The notes: a model not told the origin generated them from the letters alone. Shown: positions 44,220-53,298, numbered from the stretch's first letter. The stretch: 64,000 bases of DNA from Leptofilum sp965223525 (GCF_965223525.1 NZ_OZ245005.1:682001-746000), one strand, 5' to 3'. Numbers and translations: made by a program.

Positions 44220-44584
44220 ATGAGTGATTATGAGGCAATTCGTGAAGCTGTTTTTCGCTATTGCGAAGGGTATCGTCACAAGGATCGTGCTCGATTGGAG
44301 CAGGCGTTTGCGTTAGACGTGGCAATCATGACGGGCTATACCAAAACAAAGATGGCGAACTTGAACTGTGGTCAATGACGATGAAAGATGCCATTGATTC
44401 CTGGGTAGCCCCAGACTACACACCCTTTGAATTTGGCGAGGGCACGATGCTTGCCGTTGATATTTTTCATGCGCTTGGGGCAACGGTGCTTTTTGATTTT
44501 GGTGGCCGCTATTTGGAAAGTTACCAGTTGGCCAAGATTGATGGGACGTGGCGCATTGTTAGTAAGTTTATTGTCAACCCGTGA
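44220..44584 (+). pseudogene. NTF2/SnoaL-like protein, frameshifted
   Basis: A strong AAGGAGG site precedes ATG at 44220. The first frame (SDYEAIREAVFRYCEGY, then LEQAFALDVAIMTGY) runs into a stop at 44378. The second frame continues NKDGELELWSMTMKDAI to 44584 with TWRIVSKFIVNP, a typical end of the putative lumazine-binding/NTF2-like family. A one-base change in the AAAA run 44343-44346 restores a 121-residue protein. The family binds small molecules or acts as an isomerase; the role here is unknown. A sequencing error is possible. Confidence 0.65.
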
Positions 44585-44641
44585 TGATGTGGAGGAAACG
44601 GCCGTTTCCCCACCTTCCACATATGAACTAAACTGACTATC

Positions 44642-45253
44642 ATGAAACTGCGAATTAATCCTAAACCTCACTCAGATCATAGCCAAGTAGTGCCCGCAGA
44701 TATTCAGTTTATTCAGCAACCCCAAAAAAGAGTGGGGGTTATTCTTTCTATAATTGCAGGGCTGATCATTCCAGTTGTTCCCTTTATCATCCTTACCGTC
44801 GAATCATATCTGTTTCCTCGGCGCAGCACGTACAATGGCGAATCTATTCCCTGGTGGATAATTTTTCCCGTGCTGATCATTTGTATCGTTTTTCATGAAC
44901 TGCTTCATTTGATCTGGCATCCTGGTTGGGGACTTTCCGAGCAATCTAGCTTGAACATCTGGCCCAAAAAAGTGCAGTTTGGGGTACATTATGATGGCTT
45001 TATGTACCGCTCTCGCTGGTTGGTCATGCGGCTGGCTCCGCTGGTGGGGCTGACGCTGTTGCCAACCATTTTCTTGATGGCCGCCCATTTTTTCAGACTG
45101 CCCTATTTTTGGCAGCAATTTGTGATTCTTCTGATTCTGATCAACAGTTTGGGGTCTGGCGGCGATTTTTTGGCCTCGGTCATTGTCTATCGGCAAGTTC
45201 CGGCACACAGTGAGATTGGTATTTGGAACGGCCGTGCTTGTTGGCGAGCATAG
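44642..45253 (+). CDS. DUF3267-type membrane zinc-metalloprotease-like protein
   Basis: A 203-residue protein with four to five hydrophobic helices. The zinc-binding motif HELLH lies at about residues 85-89 in a membrane segment, as in DUF3267 putative zincins. A second ligand may be the late Asp in GSGGDFLAS. Site-2-protease-like activity is possible but unproven. The end overlaps an ACGGCCGT copy and is followed at once by a composite hairpin repeat, so the last residues may derive from repeat DNA. Confidence 0.72.
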   Translation: MKLRINPKPHSDHSQVVPADIQFIQQPQKRVGVILSIIAGLIIPVVPFIILTVESYLFPRRSTYNGESIPWWIIFPVLIICIVFHELLHLIWHPGWGLSEQSSLNIWPKKVQFGVHYDGFMYRSRWLVMRLAPLVGLTLLPTIFLMAAHFFRLPYFWQQFVILLILINSLGSGGDFLASVIVYRQVPAHSEIGIWNGRACWRA

Positions 45254-45398
45254 GGGCAAGGCAATCGGCCATGATCTTGACCCAGCAAACGGCCTTCGCT
45301 CCGATTGCCTCGCCCAATTCACAACCATGTAGGGCGAGGCGGTGGCGAATAGTGTATGATGGAACGGATCAACTCGTCTCGCCACCGCCTCGTTCCTA
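45251..45398. repeat. Composite of two hairpin repeats (AATCGG and GGTGGCGA types)
   Basis: GGGGCAAGGCAATCGG faces CCGATTGCCTCGCCC (ends near 45314). Directly after, TAGGGCGAGGCGGTGGCGA (from about 45330) faces TCGCCACCGCCTCGTTCCTA (to about 45399). A rearranged relative lies at 56082-56193. Confidence 0.65.
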
Positions 45399-45443
45399 CC
45401 GCACGATTGGTGGAAATTCTGTAAATTTATAAGGCAAAATCAC

Positions 45444-45992
45444 ATGATCAAAACATTTGAAGAAGCTCGTGCTTTAATCCGCGCATTGCAAATTTGCACC
45501 ATTTTCGAGAGTGAAAAAAGTGGCTTGCCCTCGCTATGGGAACACGTGGATTTGCCAGAGAAGCAGGAAGGCGAAAAAGGTTGGGGGGAGAAGATATCTG
45601 CAGTCTGGGATTGGAAAAACCGCCTCCCCGCCACCTTCCCCGACGAGATTTTCTACGGCAAAATCAAGGGCGGCTTTGCCGTGCTGATGACGATGGATCA
45701 TCTCCGCCACACGCACTTTCCCGCTGCCTACAAGCCAGTCAGCCAGCTCAATTCATTGGCTGGGCACGTTTTTGAGAAGATTCGCAACGAGCCCTGGGAA
45801 ACGACAGAGCTTCGCAAAGAAATCATGGCAGCGCAGGGCTGTTCCAAAAGCCAGTTTGATACCGCGCTCAAGAATCTGCAAATTTCGCTCAACGTCGTGC
45901 GCTCCAACGACCCCGCCATCGAGCGGGACACCTGGCTAACGTTTCAGGAGCTTTACCCGGAGATTTGGGAGTTGCATGTTGTAGAGGATTGA
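45444..45992 (+). CDS. AlkZ-related winged-helix protein
   Basis: A 182-residue protein resembling a short AlkZ/YcaQ-like (winged-helix DNA glycosylase-related) family. It has an early LPSLWEHVDLPE motif, VWDWKNRLP and FYGKIKGGFAVL, then a helical C-terminal half. The full YcaQ glycosylases are twice as long, so activity is uncertain. The call is from memory of the pattern. No membrane segment. Confidence 0.5.
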   Translation: MIKTFEEARALIRALQICTIFESEKSGLPSLWEHVDLPEKQEGEKGWGEKISAVWDWKNRLPATFPDEIFYGKIKGGFAVLMTMDHLRHTHFPAAYKPVSQLNSLAGHVFEKIRNEPWETTELRKEIMAAQGCSKSQFDTALKNLQISLNVVRSNDPAIERDTWLTFQELYPEIWELHVVED

Positions 45993-46092
45993 GACAGATT
46001 TATGACTTTAATCTATGAAATTTGCGTATTCTGTGACTGGATTTTTGTTTTAAAATAGGTGCAATACTGGCTTTGTTTTATGGAGGAATCTG

Positions 46093-46368
46093 ATGGGTAA
46101 AGAAGTTAGATTGTTCAAAAGCGAAGAGCGTAAAACACGTGGTGAGGTTTGCGATTTTTTGCATCAGCTCGCAGACAAACTTTCCACAGGTCAAATTGTG
46201 TTGAGCCAGGGGCAAGATGATCTCACCGTGAATCTACCGTACAATTTGATTCTGGAAGTACAGGTAGAGGACGAGGACAAGCGGACCAAAGGCATCCAGC
46301 ACAGCCTGGAGGTCGAAATCAAATGGTTTGACAACGATGGGCAAGGTGGCCCGCTCAAATTGAAATAG
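46093..46368 (+). CDS. Amphi-Trp domain protein
   Basis: A 91-residue protein with GGAGG 6 bases before the ATG. The pattern (RGEVCDFLHQLADKLSTGQI, LTVNLPYNLILEVQVED, a single Trp in EIKWFDNDG) fits the small amphi-Trp family of unknown role. It precedes the flavin-type oxidase by 19 bases, suggesting a shared transcript. Confidence 0.7.
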   Translation: MGKEVRLFKSEERKTRGEVCDFLHQLADKLSTGQIVLSQGQDDLTVNLPYNLILEVQVEDEDKRTKGIQHSLEVEIKWFDNDGQGGPLKLK

Positions 46369-46387
46369 TGCGACCCAAAGGAATCGT

Positions 46388-46846
46388 ATGGAAGAGGTAA
46401 AAAAATATCCGCAGGTGCCTGGTTTTTCTGAGGAAGAATTGGATACGTTTCTGGCAAAGCCATTGTTAGCTCGGCTGAGCACACACAACGCCGATGGCAC
46501 TATCCATACAATTCCAATTTGGTACGAACACAAGAACGGGAAGCTGCTGCTGAGCACTCAGACAATCACGCAAAAGGTAAAGAACATTCAGCGCAACCCT
46601 CAGGTAACGGTGTTGATTGACAGCAATACAATGCCGTATGCGGGGGTGATGGTAGTTGGCACGGCCGTTCTCGACAAAAATAACGCTGCCAGCAAAAGAG
46701 TCTCCATTTTTGAACGGTACATTGGCCAATATGGGGATGCCTACGCCCAACAGCTTGCCGCCAAGTGGGAACCCATCATCATCGAAGTAACGCCCAACCG
46801 CATTATCTCCTTCGATTACACTAAAGGGTCGCTGGTATCCACCTGA
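46388..46846 (+). CDS. Pyridoxamine 5'-phosphate oxidase-like flavin-binding protein
   Basis: A 152-residue split-barrel protein. PLLARLSTHNADGTIHTIPIW is the usual first strand pair, followed by STQTITQKVKNIQRNPQVTV, the flavin- or F420-binding region. These proteins reduce or bind FMN, F420 or haem; the substrate is not clear. The stop lies 1 base before the next start. Confidence 0.85.
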   Translation: MEEVKKYPQVPGFSEEELDTFLAKPLLARLSTHNADGTIHTIPIWYEHKNGKLLLSTQTITQKVKNIQRNPQVTVLIDSNTMPYAGVMVVGTAVLDKNNAASKRVSIFERYIGQYGDAYAQQLAAKWEPIIIEVTPNRIISFDYTKGSLVST

Positions 46847-46847
46847 A

Positions 46848-47327
46848 ATGAAATCGCCACACATTGCCCTGCCGCTCAAGCGGTTTTTGCTCATCGAGGA
46901 ATGTCTGGAGGCGTGGCAAGGGTTAGATTTATACATTTTTCGGGACGAAGAGGTCGTTTTTTATGTGGGGCAATCCCAGCTAGCGTTTGCCCGCGTGTGG
47001 GAGCATTTGCTGGGGGGCTTCAAGGGGCATTCGATTACCGGGCGTTTTATGTGGGTCAACTGGCCCAAATCAATGAGCTTCACCATTGAACTGTTGAGTT
47101 CGCAAGACGAATCGTTTAATCATCTGCATAACGATCTAGATGCGGCCGAGCAGTGGCTCATCCGGCAATATGCGCCTTGTTTTAACGTGACGCATAATTC
47201 GGTGGCAACGGCCGTACCCCCCACTTACCTCCCCCCCAATGCCAAATTCCGCCGTCGAGCCAGCCTAAGAAAGCTCATTTTTGAAGCAGAGCGCGTTGTG
47301 AAGGCTGAAGACAACCTGCTCTGGTAA
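46848..47327 (+). CDS. GIY-YIG-like nuclease-domain protein
   Basis: A 159-residue protein. LYIFRDEEVVFYVGQS followed by RVWEHL matches the GIY-YIG core in which the second motif is YVG. The later acidic residue is likely in DAAEQWLIRQYAPCFN, matching the family's typical E...L...PxFN end. A structure-specific endonuclease role is possible. It is translationally adjacent to the PNPOx-like gene. Confidence 0.7.
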   Translation: MKSPHIALPLKRFLLIEECLEAWQGLDLYIFRDEEVVFYVGQSQLAFARVWEHLLGGFKGHSITGRFMWVNWPKSMSFTIELLSSQDESFNHLHNDLDAAEQWLIRQYAPCFNVTHNSVATAVPPTYLPPNAKFRRRASLRKLIFEAERVVKAEDNLLW

Positions 47328-47338
47328 ATATTTTCTCG

Positions 47339-47480
47339 TAGCCGCGGATTCTTGCCGCGCTATTGATCCAATTTAATTGGACACGGATAAACACGGATTT
47401 TCACAGATTTACTGCGATTATCCGTGTCCTGTTTGAGATAGCAAGCATCATTTGCGTGGATTAGAATCCGCGGCTACAAA
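47339..47480. repeat. Nested hairpin repeat (CCGCGGATTCT ends, GACACGGATAAACACGG core)
   Basis: TAGCCGCGGATTCT at left mirrors AGAATCCGCGGCTA at right. Inside, GGACACGGATAAACACGGAT faces ATCCGTGTCC. It fills the spacer upstream of the YgeY-type gene and is a composite of two repeat families. Confidence 0.6.
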
Positions 47481-47486
47481 TTGTTG

Positions 47487-48662
47487 ATGAACAAAATTGA
47501 GCTACTTTCCCCAGAATTGGAAGCTGAAATTTTAGAACTGGCCCAAAGCTTGATTCGGATCAAAAGTTTGCCGGGACAAGAAGGAGACGTCATTCAGTTT
47601 GCTAAGCAAAAAATGGAAGCGCTGGGCTATGACGAGGTAATTCTCGATTCGATGGGTAACGTTTTGGGGCGCATTGGTAACGGTGAAAAATCCATTTTGC
47701 TAGATGCCCATCTGGACACCGTGGCCGTGAATGATGCGGCTGAGTGGGAGATTCCTCCATTTAGCGGCAAAATTGCAGACGGCCGTCTCCACGGTCGCGG
47801 CTCTGTGGATATGAAATCAGCCGCCGCTGCCGCCATTTATGCAGGTCTGGTTGCCAAAAACAGCGGTCTAGCAGAGGGCAAAACCATCTACATCTCCTGT
47901 ACCGTCATGGAAGAAGATTGTGACGGAGAAAACCTGAAACATCTCTTTGAAGAGTTGAATCTACGGCCTGATTATGTGCTAATTTGCGAACCATCCAACA
48001 ATCAAATCACGCTGGGCCACAAAGGGAAAGCCCAAATTGCTATTACAACCCACGGCGTTTCTGCCCACGGTGCTGCCCCAGAAAAGGGCAAAAACGCCAT
48101 CTACGAAATGGCAGAAATCATCCAGCGCGTAGAAAAGCTAAATGCCCAACTCCCCACCCGCAATGGTCGCAAAGGTACGCTGGTGATGTCAAAAATCAGC
48201 AGCACCAGCGCGTCACTTAACGCAGTCCCTACCGAATGCGAGGTCTACCTGGATCGCCGCATGGTTCCTGGTGAAACAAAAGAGACGGTTGAGCAAGAGA
48301 TGGCGCAACTTACCGAGGGAACCAATGCGTCCTGGGCGGTTGGCACACTTCACAAAACGAGCTGGACGGGCAAAAAAGTACGCTACGAGCCATTCCATCC
48401 CGCCTGGAAAATTGAACAAGACCATCCGCTGACAAGCGCATGTGTGGCTGCCTACCGGAAAACTTTTGGCACTGAGCCACAGCAATTTGGCTTCTGGGAT
48501 TTCAGCACCAATGCTGTCACGCCCGTCAGTTTGGGCATTCCTTCCATTGGGTTTGGGCCAGGCGATTACAAATTGGCCCACATGCGAGATGAAAGTTGCG
48601 AGATCAGCCAAATTCTTGATGCTTGCCGATTCTACATTGGCGTAATCCATCATATTTTGTGA
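47487..48662 (+). CDS. YgeY-type selenium-metabolism-linked M20 metallohydrolase
   Basis: A 391-residue M20 peptidase-family enzyme starting at ATG 47487. Metal ligands are visible in LLDAHLDTV, GRGSVDMKSA and VMEEDCDGEN. The dimerisation region and the FGFWDFSTNA, SLGIPSIGFGPG end match the YgeY/TIGR03526 subgroup rather than general carboxypeptidases. That subgroup is reported to occur in genomes with selenium-dependent metabolism, often beside hydantoinase-like and selenate-linked genes. No such partners are here. It matters because a candidate selenoprotein is at 5398. Confidence 0.72.
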   Translation: MNKIELLSPELEAEILELAQSLIRIKSLPGQEGDVIQFAKQKMEALGYDEVILDSMGNVLGRIGNGEKSILLDAHLDTVAVNDAAEWEIPPFSGKIADGRLHGRGSVDMKSAAAAAIYAGLVAKNSGLAEGKTIYISCTVMEEDCDGENLKHLFEELNLRPDYVLICEPSNNQITLGHKGKAQIAITTHGVSAHGAAPEKGKNAIYEMAEIIQRVEKLNAQLPTRNGRKGTLVMSKISSTSASLNAVPTECEVYLDRRMVPGETKETVEQEMAQLTEGTNASWAVGTLHKTSWTGKKVRYEPFHPAWKIEQDHPLTSACVAAYRKTFGTEPQQFGFWDFSTNAVTPVSLGIPSIGFGPGDYKLAHMRDESCEISQILDACRFYIGVIHHIL

Positions 48663-48686
48663 TTTGCAGTAATTCAGAAATAAGCT

Positions 48687-49040
48687 ATGGACAAACCAAA
48701 AGCAATTATGAAGCTGTGGCAGCAGCCCACACGCCAGCTTGCCCAGGATTTTGTAGCGCAAGGGTTTCGGGCTATAACCGTGTGCATCAATGAAAAGCAG
48801 CTCGACAGCAACTTTGTTGGACAAGAACTGGATGCCACCTTTTTTGCCAACCTGCCTACCACGGTTGATCCATGTGGCGAAAATGGCGAGTATCATTCTT
48901 TTATTTATGATGGCCCCCTGTTTGCCCAACCCATCCCTATTGAGAAAGGGGAGATTGTGCGGCGCACGCTGGGCGCAGAGAACGACAAATTTGACACGGC
49001 CTTTTGGTACGCCGACCTTCGCATAAAAGAGAACGTATAA
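48687..49040 (+). CDS. C-terminal half of a Dph6-like PP-loop ATPase (N-terminally truncated)
   Basis: The 117-residue product starts in what is normally the middle of MJ0570/Dph6-type ATP-binding proteins: KLWQQPTRQLAQDFVAQGF, VGQELDATFFANLP, VDPCGENGEYHSF and YDGPLF are all C-terminal motifs. The N-terminal SGGKDS ATP-binding loop is missing; the preceding gene occupies its place. The family amidates diphthine in archaea and eukaryotes and has unclear roles in bacteria. It is probably inactive as an ATP-dependent ligase. It abuts the EAD7 gene. Confidence 0.72.
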   Translation: MDKPKAIMKLWQQPTRQLAQDFVAQGFRAITVCINEKQLDSNFVGQELDATFFANLPTTVDPCGENGEYHSFIYDGPLFAQPIPIEKGEIVRRTLGAENDKFDTAFWYADLRIKENV

Positions 49041-49709
49041 ATGGAACAAGACGCAATCAAACGAGTTTGGGAGGCACTGGTAGCCGTGGATAGTTGGCTG
49101 CACGACGGATTTATCACCATGCTCAATCAATCTGCCAAAGTGGAGCCAGCCGAGTGGGTAATTGTGCATCAGGCAGCCCAGGTGCTACGCGAAGAACAAT
49201 TGGCGATACCGAGCGAAATTTATGCGCTGGGTATGGCTGCGTTGCAAAAATCTTTGCAGCCAAATGCCAATGTACTGCTAGACCAAATGCGCGGTTTACT
49301 TGCTATCCGGGCAACAGGAAATGATGTTGCTGAAGCCAAACAGCTTCAGGCGCTCAACGATCAAATCCAAAAGCTGGTCTCAGAGTTTCGTCAGCGGCTG
49401 CTACAGCTAAAAGCGGTTATTGACGGGGAGGATGCTGCCTTTGTGCTGCCAGACGGTGGCGTTGAGCGCATTTCGCTTTCGATTCTGCACGACCTGCTGT
49501 CTGATCGCTTTAGCGACGAGGAACTACGCACGCTTTGCCTGGATTTGAACATTGATTACGACGATTTGCCTGCGCTGGGCAAGTCGAACAAGGCGCGTGA
49601 GCTGATTACCTACCTGGCACGGCGCAGCCAGCTAGACAAGCTGCTAACCGTGGGGTTAGAGACGCGCCCAGATGTTCCCTGGCAAGAGGCTCTGCGGGAC
49701 AGTGATTAA
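49041..49709 (+). CDS. EAD7 (effector-associated domain) protein
   Basis: A 222-residue protein starting directly after the previous stop. Residues 150-215 match the EAD7 pattern (RFSDEELRTLCLDLNIDYDDL, ARELITYLARRSQL shortened, ending RPDVPW). The first 140 residues are helical with no family I recognise. EAD domains join signal sensors to effectors in STAND-based systems. No such partner is next to it; the STAND gene at the left edge is 48 kb away. The end overlaps the glutaminyl cyclase start. Confidence 0.65.
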   Translation: MEQDAIKRVWEALVAVDSWLHDGFITMLNQSAKVEPAEWVIVHQAAQVLREEQLAIPSEIYALGMAALQKSLQPNANVLLDQMRGLLAIRATGNDVAEAKQLQALNDQIQKLVSEFRQRLLQLKAVIDGEDAAFVLPDGGVERISLSILHDLLSDRFSDEELRTLCLDLNIDYDDLPALGKSNKARELITYLARRSQLDKLLTVGLETRPDVPWQEALRDSD

Positions 49710-50607
49710 GCCGCTGCGTATTGCCTGTTTGGCTTTAGTGTGGCTAATTGCTTTGGTTTTGTTGATTGCTTGCAACCAAATCAGCCCAACGACTGAACCA
49801 CTAGTAACAGCGATTCCCGTCGAAAAAATAACGCCATCCGCAACGGCCGTTCCCACCTGCGACCCATTCACCACACCCGCCACCAGCCCACCAATCAACG
49901 TCCCAACCTACACCTACCAAATCATCAACAGCTACCCGCACGATCAAGACGCCTTCACACAGGGACTCATTTTTGTGGATGGCGAACTGTACGAAAGTAC
50001 CGGCATCAAGCGCACGCCTTCTTCGCTGCGGCGGGTGGATTTGGTAACGGGCGAGGCGCTCCAATTTCTGGACGTAGGCAATGATTTTTTTACTGAGGGG
50101 TTGGTGCTGTGGGAAGACAGGCTCATTCAGCTCACCTGGCAAAATCGCGTGGCCTTTGTGTACGACAAAGGGAGCTTTGCGCTACTGGAAACCTGGGAAT
50201 ACGAAACAGAAGGCTGGGGCATTACCCATAACGGCCGTTGCCTCATCATGAGCGACGGTACAGACACCCTCACCTTCCGCGACCCAGACACATTTGCTGA
50301 AGTGGGGCGCCTCATCGTGCAAGATCAAAACGGCCCGGTGCGGCTGCTCAACGAGCTGGAGTTCATCAATGGCCAGATTTGGGCCAACATTTGGCGATCC
50401 AACCGTATTGTGCAAATTGATCCAGCTACGGGCCAGGTAGTGGGCAACATTGATCTAACCGGCTTGCTAGACCCAGCCACCTTGACACAACCTGTGGATG
50501 TGCTGAACGGGATTGCCTATGATGAGGGGAACGGCCGTCTCTTTGTCACCGGCAAGCTATGGCCCGCCCTGTTTGAAATCGAACTCATCCCGCAAAACAG
50601 TGAGTAA
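49702..50607 (+). CDS. Glutaminyl-peptide cyclotransferase-like lipoprotein
   Basis: The likely start is GTG 49702, overlapping the preceding stop; ATG 49672 is the alternative. A signal peptide with lipobox LLIAC precedes a Thr/Pro spacer and a five-bladed propeller of the plant-type glutaminyl cyclase family: DQDAFTQGLIFVDGELYEST, LNELEFINGQIWANIW and VLNGIAYDEGNGRLFVTGK. The family cyclises N-terminal Gln to pyroglutamate on exported proteins. It converges on the histidine kinase gene. Confidence 0.88.
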   Translation: MIKPLRIACLALVWLIALVLLIACNQISPTTEPLVTAIPVEKITPSATAVPTCDPFTTPATSPPINVPTYTYQIINSYPHDQDAFTQGLIFVDGELYESTGIKRTPSSLRRVDLVTGEALQFLDVGNDFFTEGLVLWEDRLIQLTWQNRVAFVYDKGSFALLETWEYETEGWGITHNGRCLIMSDGTDTLTFRDPDTFAEVGRLIVQDQNGPVRLLNELEFINGQIWANIWRSNRIVQIDPATGQVVGNIDLTGLLDPATLTQPVDVLNGIAYDEGNGRLFVTGKLWPALFEIELIPQNSE

Positions 50608-50629
50608 AGAGAAGCGTATCGCGCGAGCA

Positions 50630-53140
50630 TCAAACGGCAGCCACAGGCTCCAGGCTGAGGGGCAATAAAACGTGGAAGGTTGTACCAGGGTAGGTATTTT
50701 CATCGTAGCCAGGGCTTTCTAGCCAGATTTTGCCACCGTGTGCCTCCACAATGCCGCGGGTGATAGCCAGCCCCAGGCCCGGCCCGCCTCCCTTAAACTG
50801 CGTTTTGGCCGAGGAGTGCAGAGCAACCTCACCTGTTTGGTAAAATTTGGAAAACACCAGCTCGTGCATGTCGGGGTCTATGCCAATGCCGCTATCGCGT
50901 ATTAAAACTTCCACCTTGTCTGCGGAAGAAATGTTGCCGTTGGCCTGATGCACCACGCCAGACACATGAATGGTACCACCATCTGGCGTATATTTGATAG
51001 CGTTGATGAGCAAATGGTAGAAAACTTTTTCCAATGCGGAGGGGTCTGCTTCCACAAGTGGCAAATTACTGATGTTGACGATGGCCAGCGTAATTTGGCG
51101 CTCAGCCAAAGCGCTAGCAAAGCCTTCGGCAAGATGGCTAAACAGAGTATCAAGCGATATCTGTTTAGGATAAAGTTCCAGAGCGCGGTTGTCTATTTTG
51201 GCAACTTCCAACATGCTGCTGACCACTTCTTCTAACCGCATCGCCCCAGATTCAATGCCTCGCGCCAGTTTCTCAATTTGCTCATCTTGCTGCACACTGT
51301 TTTGCTGGAACAGCATTTGGCTGTAACCGCGCAAAATGGTGAGCGGCGTCCGCAGCTCATGTGAGGCGATGGCGATAAAGTCAGATTTTGCCTGATCAAG
51401 CTGCTCCAAGCGGGCATACGCTTCCTGGATTGCCTGGGTGCGTTGGGCAACTTCATACTCTAGCTGCTGAGAAAAGCGGGTGGTTTTGTCGAAGCGGCGA
51501 GCGTTTTCCAGGCCAACGGCCGCTTGCGCGGCAAAGGTGGTGGCCAAAGCAATGGATTCCTCGGTAAACGGTGCGGTTGTCTCACGGGTGAGCGACAGCA
51601 TCCCCACCACTTCCTCACCATGAATGAGCGGCACGCCTAACCAGGCGCGCGCCAGGGGCAAGGTTTCAATTTGCTGCCAATCTGGCCATTGCAGCACATC
51701 GGGGATGAACAACGGCCGTTGCGTCTCATAAATCTCGCGGAAGATACTTTCATTTTCAAGCGAAATGCGAATTTGGTTGGGTTGGGCAGCCTCTGGGAAG
51801 CCTCGCGCCGCCACAAGTTCCAAATGCCCCCCTCTATGCACAAAAACAGAGCCGCGATCATACGCCACCAACTCCGCTAGCTGCCCCAAAATTAACTCCA
51901 GCACCTCGTTCCATTCTAGGGTTCCCGTAAGGGCACGCCCCATTTTGTGCATGGTCTCTGCCAAGCTACGCGCCGACCGCTCTCCCTGGTACAGCATGGC
52001 ATTGTCTATGGCAATGGCTACTTGATCTGCCAACGATTGCAAAAAGGGCAAATCTTCCGGATCAAAAGCGGCCGTTTCATCACTCTGTAAACTCAGCACA
52101 CCCAGCAACCGACGACCCGCCCGCAGTGGCAAATCCAGCTCAGAGCGGGTTTGGGAGACGAGATCATGGGGAATGTAGCGACTATCTTGTAACACATCAT
52201 TCACCAGCAGATGACGGCCGTTGCCTGCTACCCAGCCCACCAAACCTTCGCGTCCTACTCGAATACGCATTTGGGAGCGTTTCTGGCCGTTGCTGTTGCC
52301 ACCCACACCCACTCGACGTTCCAAATACCCACTCAACGCTGAATCCAGCAAATACACAGCAACGTAATACAAACCATATTGCGCCTTGATTAGCTCTGCA
52401 ACCGTTTGCAGCAGTGCATCCAAATCCAAAATGGAGGTGATGTGCCGCCCCAATGACATGCTGGTTTCCATCTGTTTGGCTCGCCGCCGCAGGAGTGCCT
52501 GTCGTTGGCCATCTTGCCAGCGCAGCAGTTCATATCGCACCACCGACTGGCGACGCACAAAAAATACAATGACAGAAATCCCCAGCGACAAGATGAGCAA
52601 AATACCGTTATAAACGAGCGATGGCGACAGCGGCCAACGGTAAACGACCAATAACCAGCCAGTCAAGGTGCCAATCAATATAAACCCCAACCAGCGCCAG
52701 GAAAGCAAAAAGACACTCATGCCAATGAGCAAAAAGGTGAGGATGCTGGTTTGGCGAGGCTCCATGGATTGGTACAGGTGAATAAAGACGGTAGAAATGG
52801 AAAGCGTTGCAATCCCCACGCCCACAGGCTGCGCCCAGCTTGCGGGCATCTCCCAAAAACGTATGACGCCATAAAGTGCCAACAAAAAAACGGCCGTTCC
52901 CCCCACCAACGGCACAATCTGCGGTAGCAGCTCTGGCGGCAGAAAAACGGCATAGGCAACGGCCAGGAAGAAGTGGAACAAGGTAAACCCTAATGTTACA
53001 GGGGGCAAACTAGCTTTGGCTACCTCATCGAAGGCGGTTGTTAATGACGGAAACACGCCATTGACGACCTCAACCGGAGGCTCTGCCCTGGCGTTAGTTG
53101 CTGCGACGGACTCTTGAGGAAATGCGTCTGTGTTGGTCAT
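50630..53140 (-). CDS. Membrane sensor histidine kinase with two GAF domains
   Basis: An 836-residue kinase. Residues 45-210 contain five to six membrane helices. GAF domains lie near 235-385 and 405-555; the first includes GREGLVGWVAGNGRHLLV. The phospho-acceptor is His594 in ASHELRTPL, and the HATPase part has NAIKYTPDGG, DSGIGID and GPGLGLAI. No response regulator is adjacent. It is a second, distinct orphan kinase beside that at 37234. Confidence 0.92.
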   Translation of the reverse strand: MTNTDAFPQESVAATNARAEPPVEVVNGVFPSLTTAFDEVAKASLPPVTLGFTLFHFFLAVAYAVFLPPELLPQIVPLVGGTAVFLLALYGVIRFWEMPASWAQPVGVGIATLSISTVFIHLYQSMEPRQTSILTFLLIGMSVFLLSWRWLGFILIGTLTGWLLVVYRWPLSPSLVYNGILLILSLGISVIVFFVRRQSVVRYELLRWQDGQRQALLRRRAKQMETSMSLGRHITSILDLDALLQTVAELIKAQYGLYYVAVYLLDSALSGYLERRVGVGGNSNGQKRSQMRIRVGREGLVGWVAGNGRHLLVNDVLQDSRYIPHDLVSQTRSELDLPLRAGRRLLGVLSLQSDETAAFDPEDLPFLQSLADQVAIAIDNAMLYQGERSARSLAETMHKMGRALTGTLEWNEVLELILGQLAELVAYDRGSVFVHRGGHLELVAARGFPEAAQPNQIRISLENESIFREIYETQRPLFIPDVLQWPDWQQIETLPLARAWLGVPLIHGEEVVGMLSLTRETTAPFTEESIALATTFAAQAAVGLENARRFDKTTRFSQQLEYEVAQRTQAIQEAYARLEQLDQAKSDFIAIASHELRTPLTILRGYSQMLFQQNSVQQDEQIEKLARGIESGAMRLEEVVSSMLEVAKIDNRALELYPKQISLDTLFSHLAEGFASALAERQITLAIVNISNLPLVEADPSALEKVFYHLLINAIKYTPDGGTIHVSGVVHQANGNISSADKVEVLIRDSGIGIDPDMHELVFSKFYQTGEVALHSSAKTQFKGGGPGLGLAITRGIVEAHGGKIWLESPGYDENTYPGTTFHVLLPLSLEPVAAV

Positions 53141-53298
53141 AAAAGCTGGATTTTCTTGCCTTCAAATAAGGAAAGCGTATGATTGCAGACTTAACGATTG
53201 ACTTTCGTTTGTTCCAATCATTAGCCATAATCACCCAATTTAGGTGAAAATAGTGTGAAAAATAGGCCAAAAGTCCTACTGGAGCCTTGAGATGAGTG

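Noticed and set aside
43984..44325. 113-codon minus-strand frame
   Set aside because: It crosses the frameshifted NTF2-like gene and the carboxylase-like tail and shows no domain features.
48213..49169. Minus-strand frame of 318 codons across three genes
   Set aside because: It overlaps the YgeY-type, Dph6-like and EAD7 genes, all with recognisable motifs on the plus strand.
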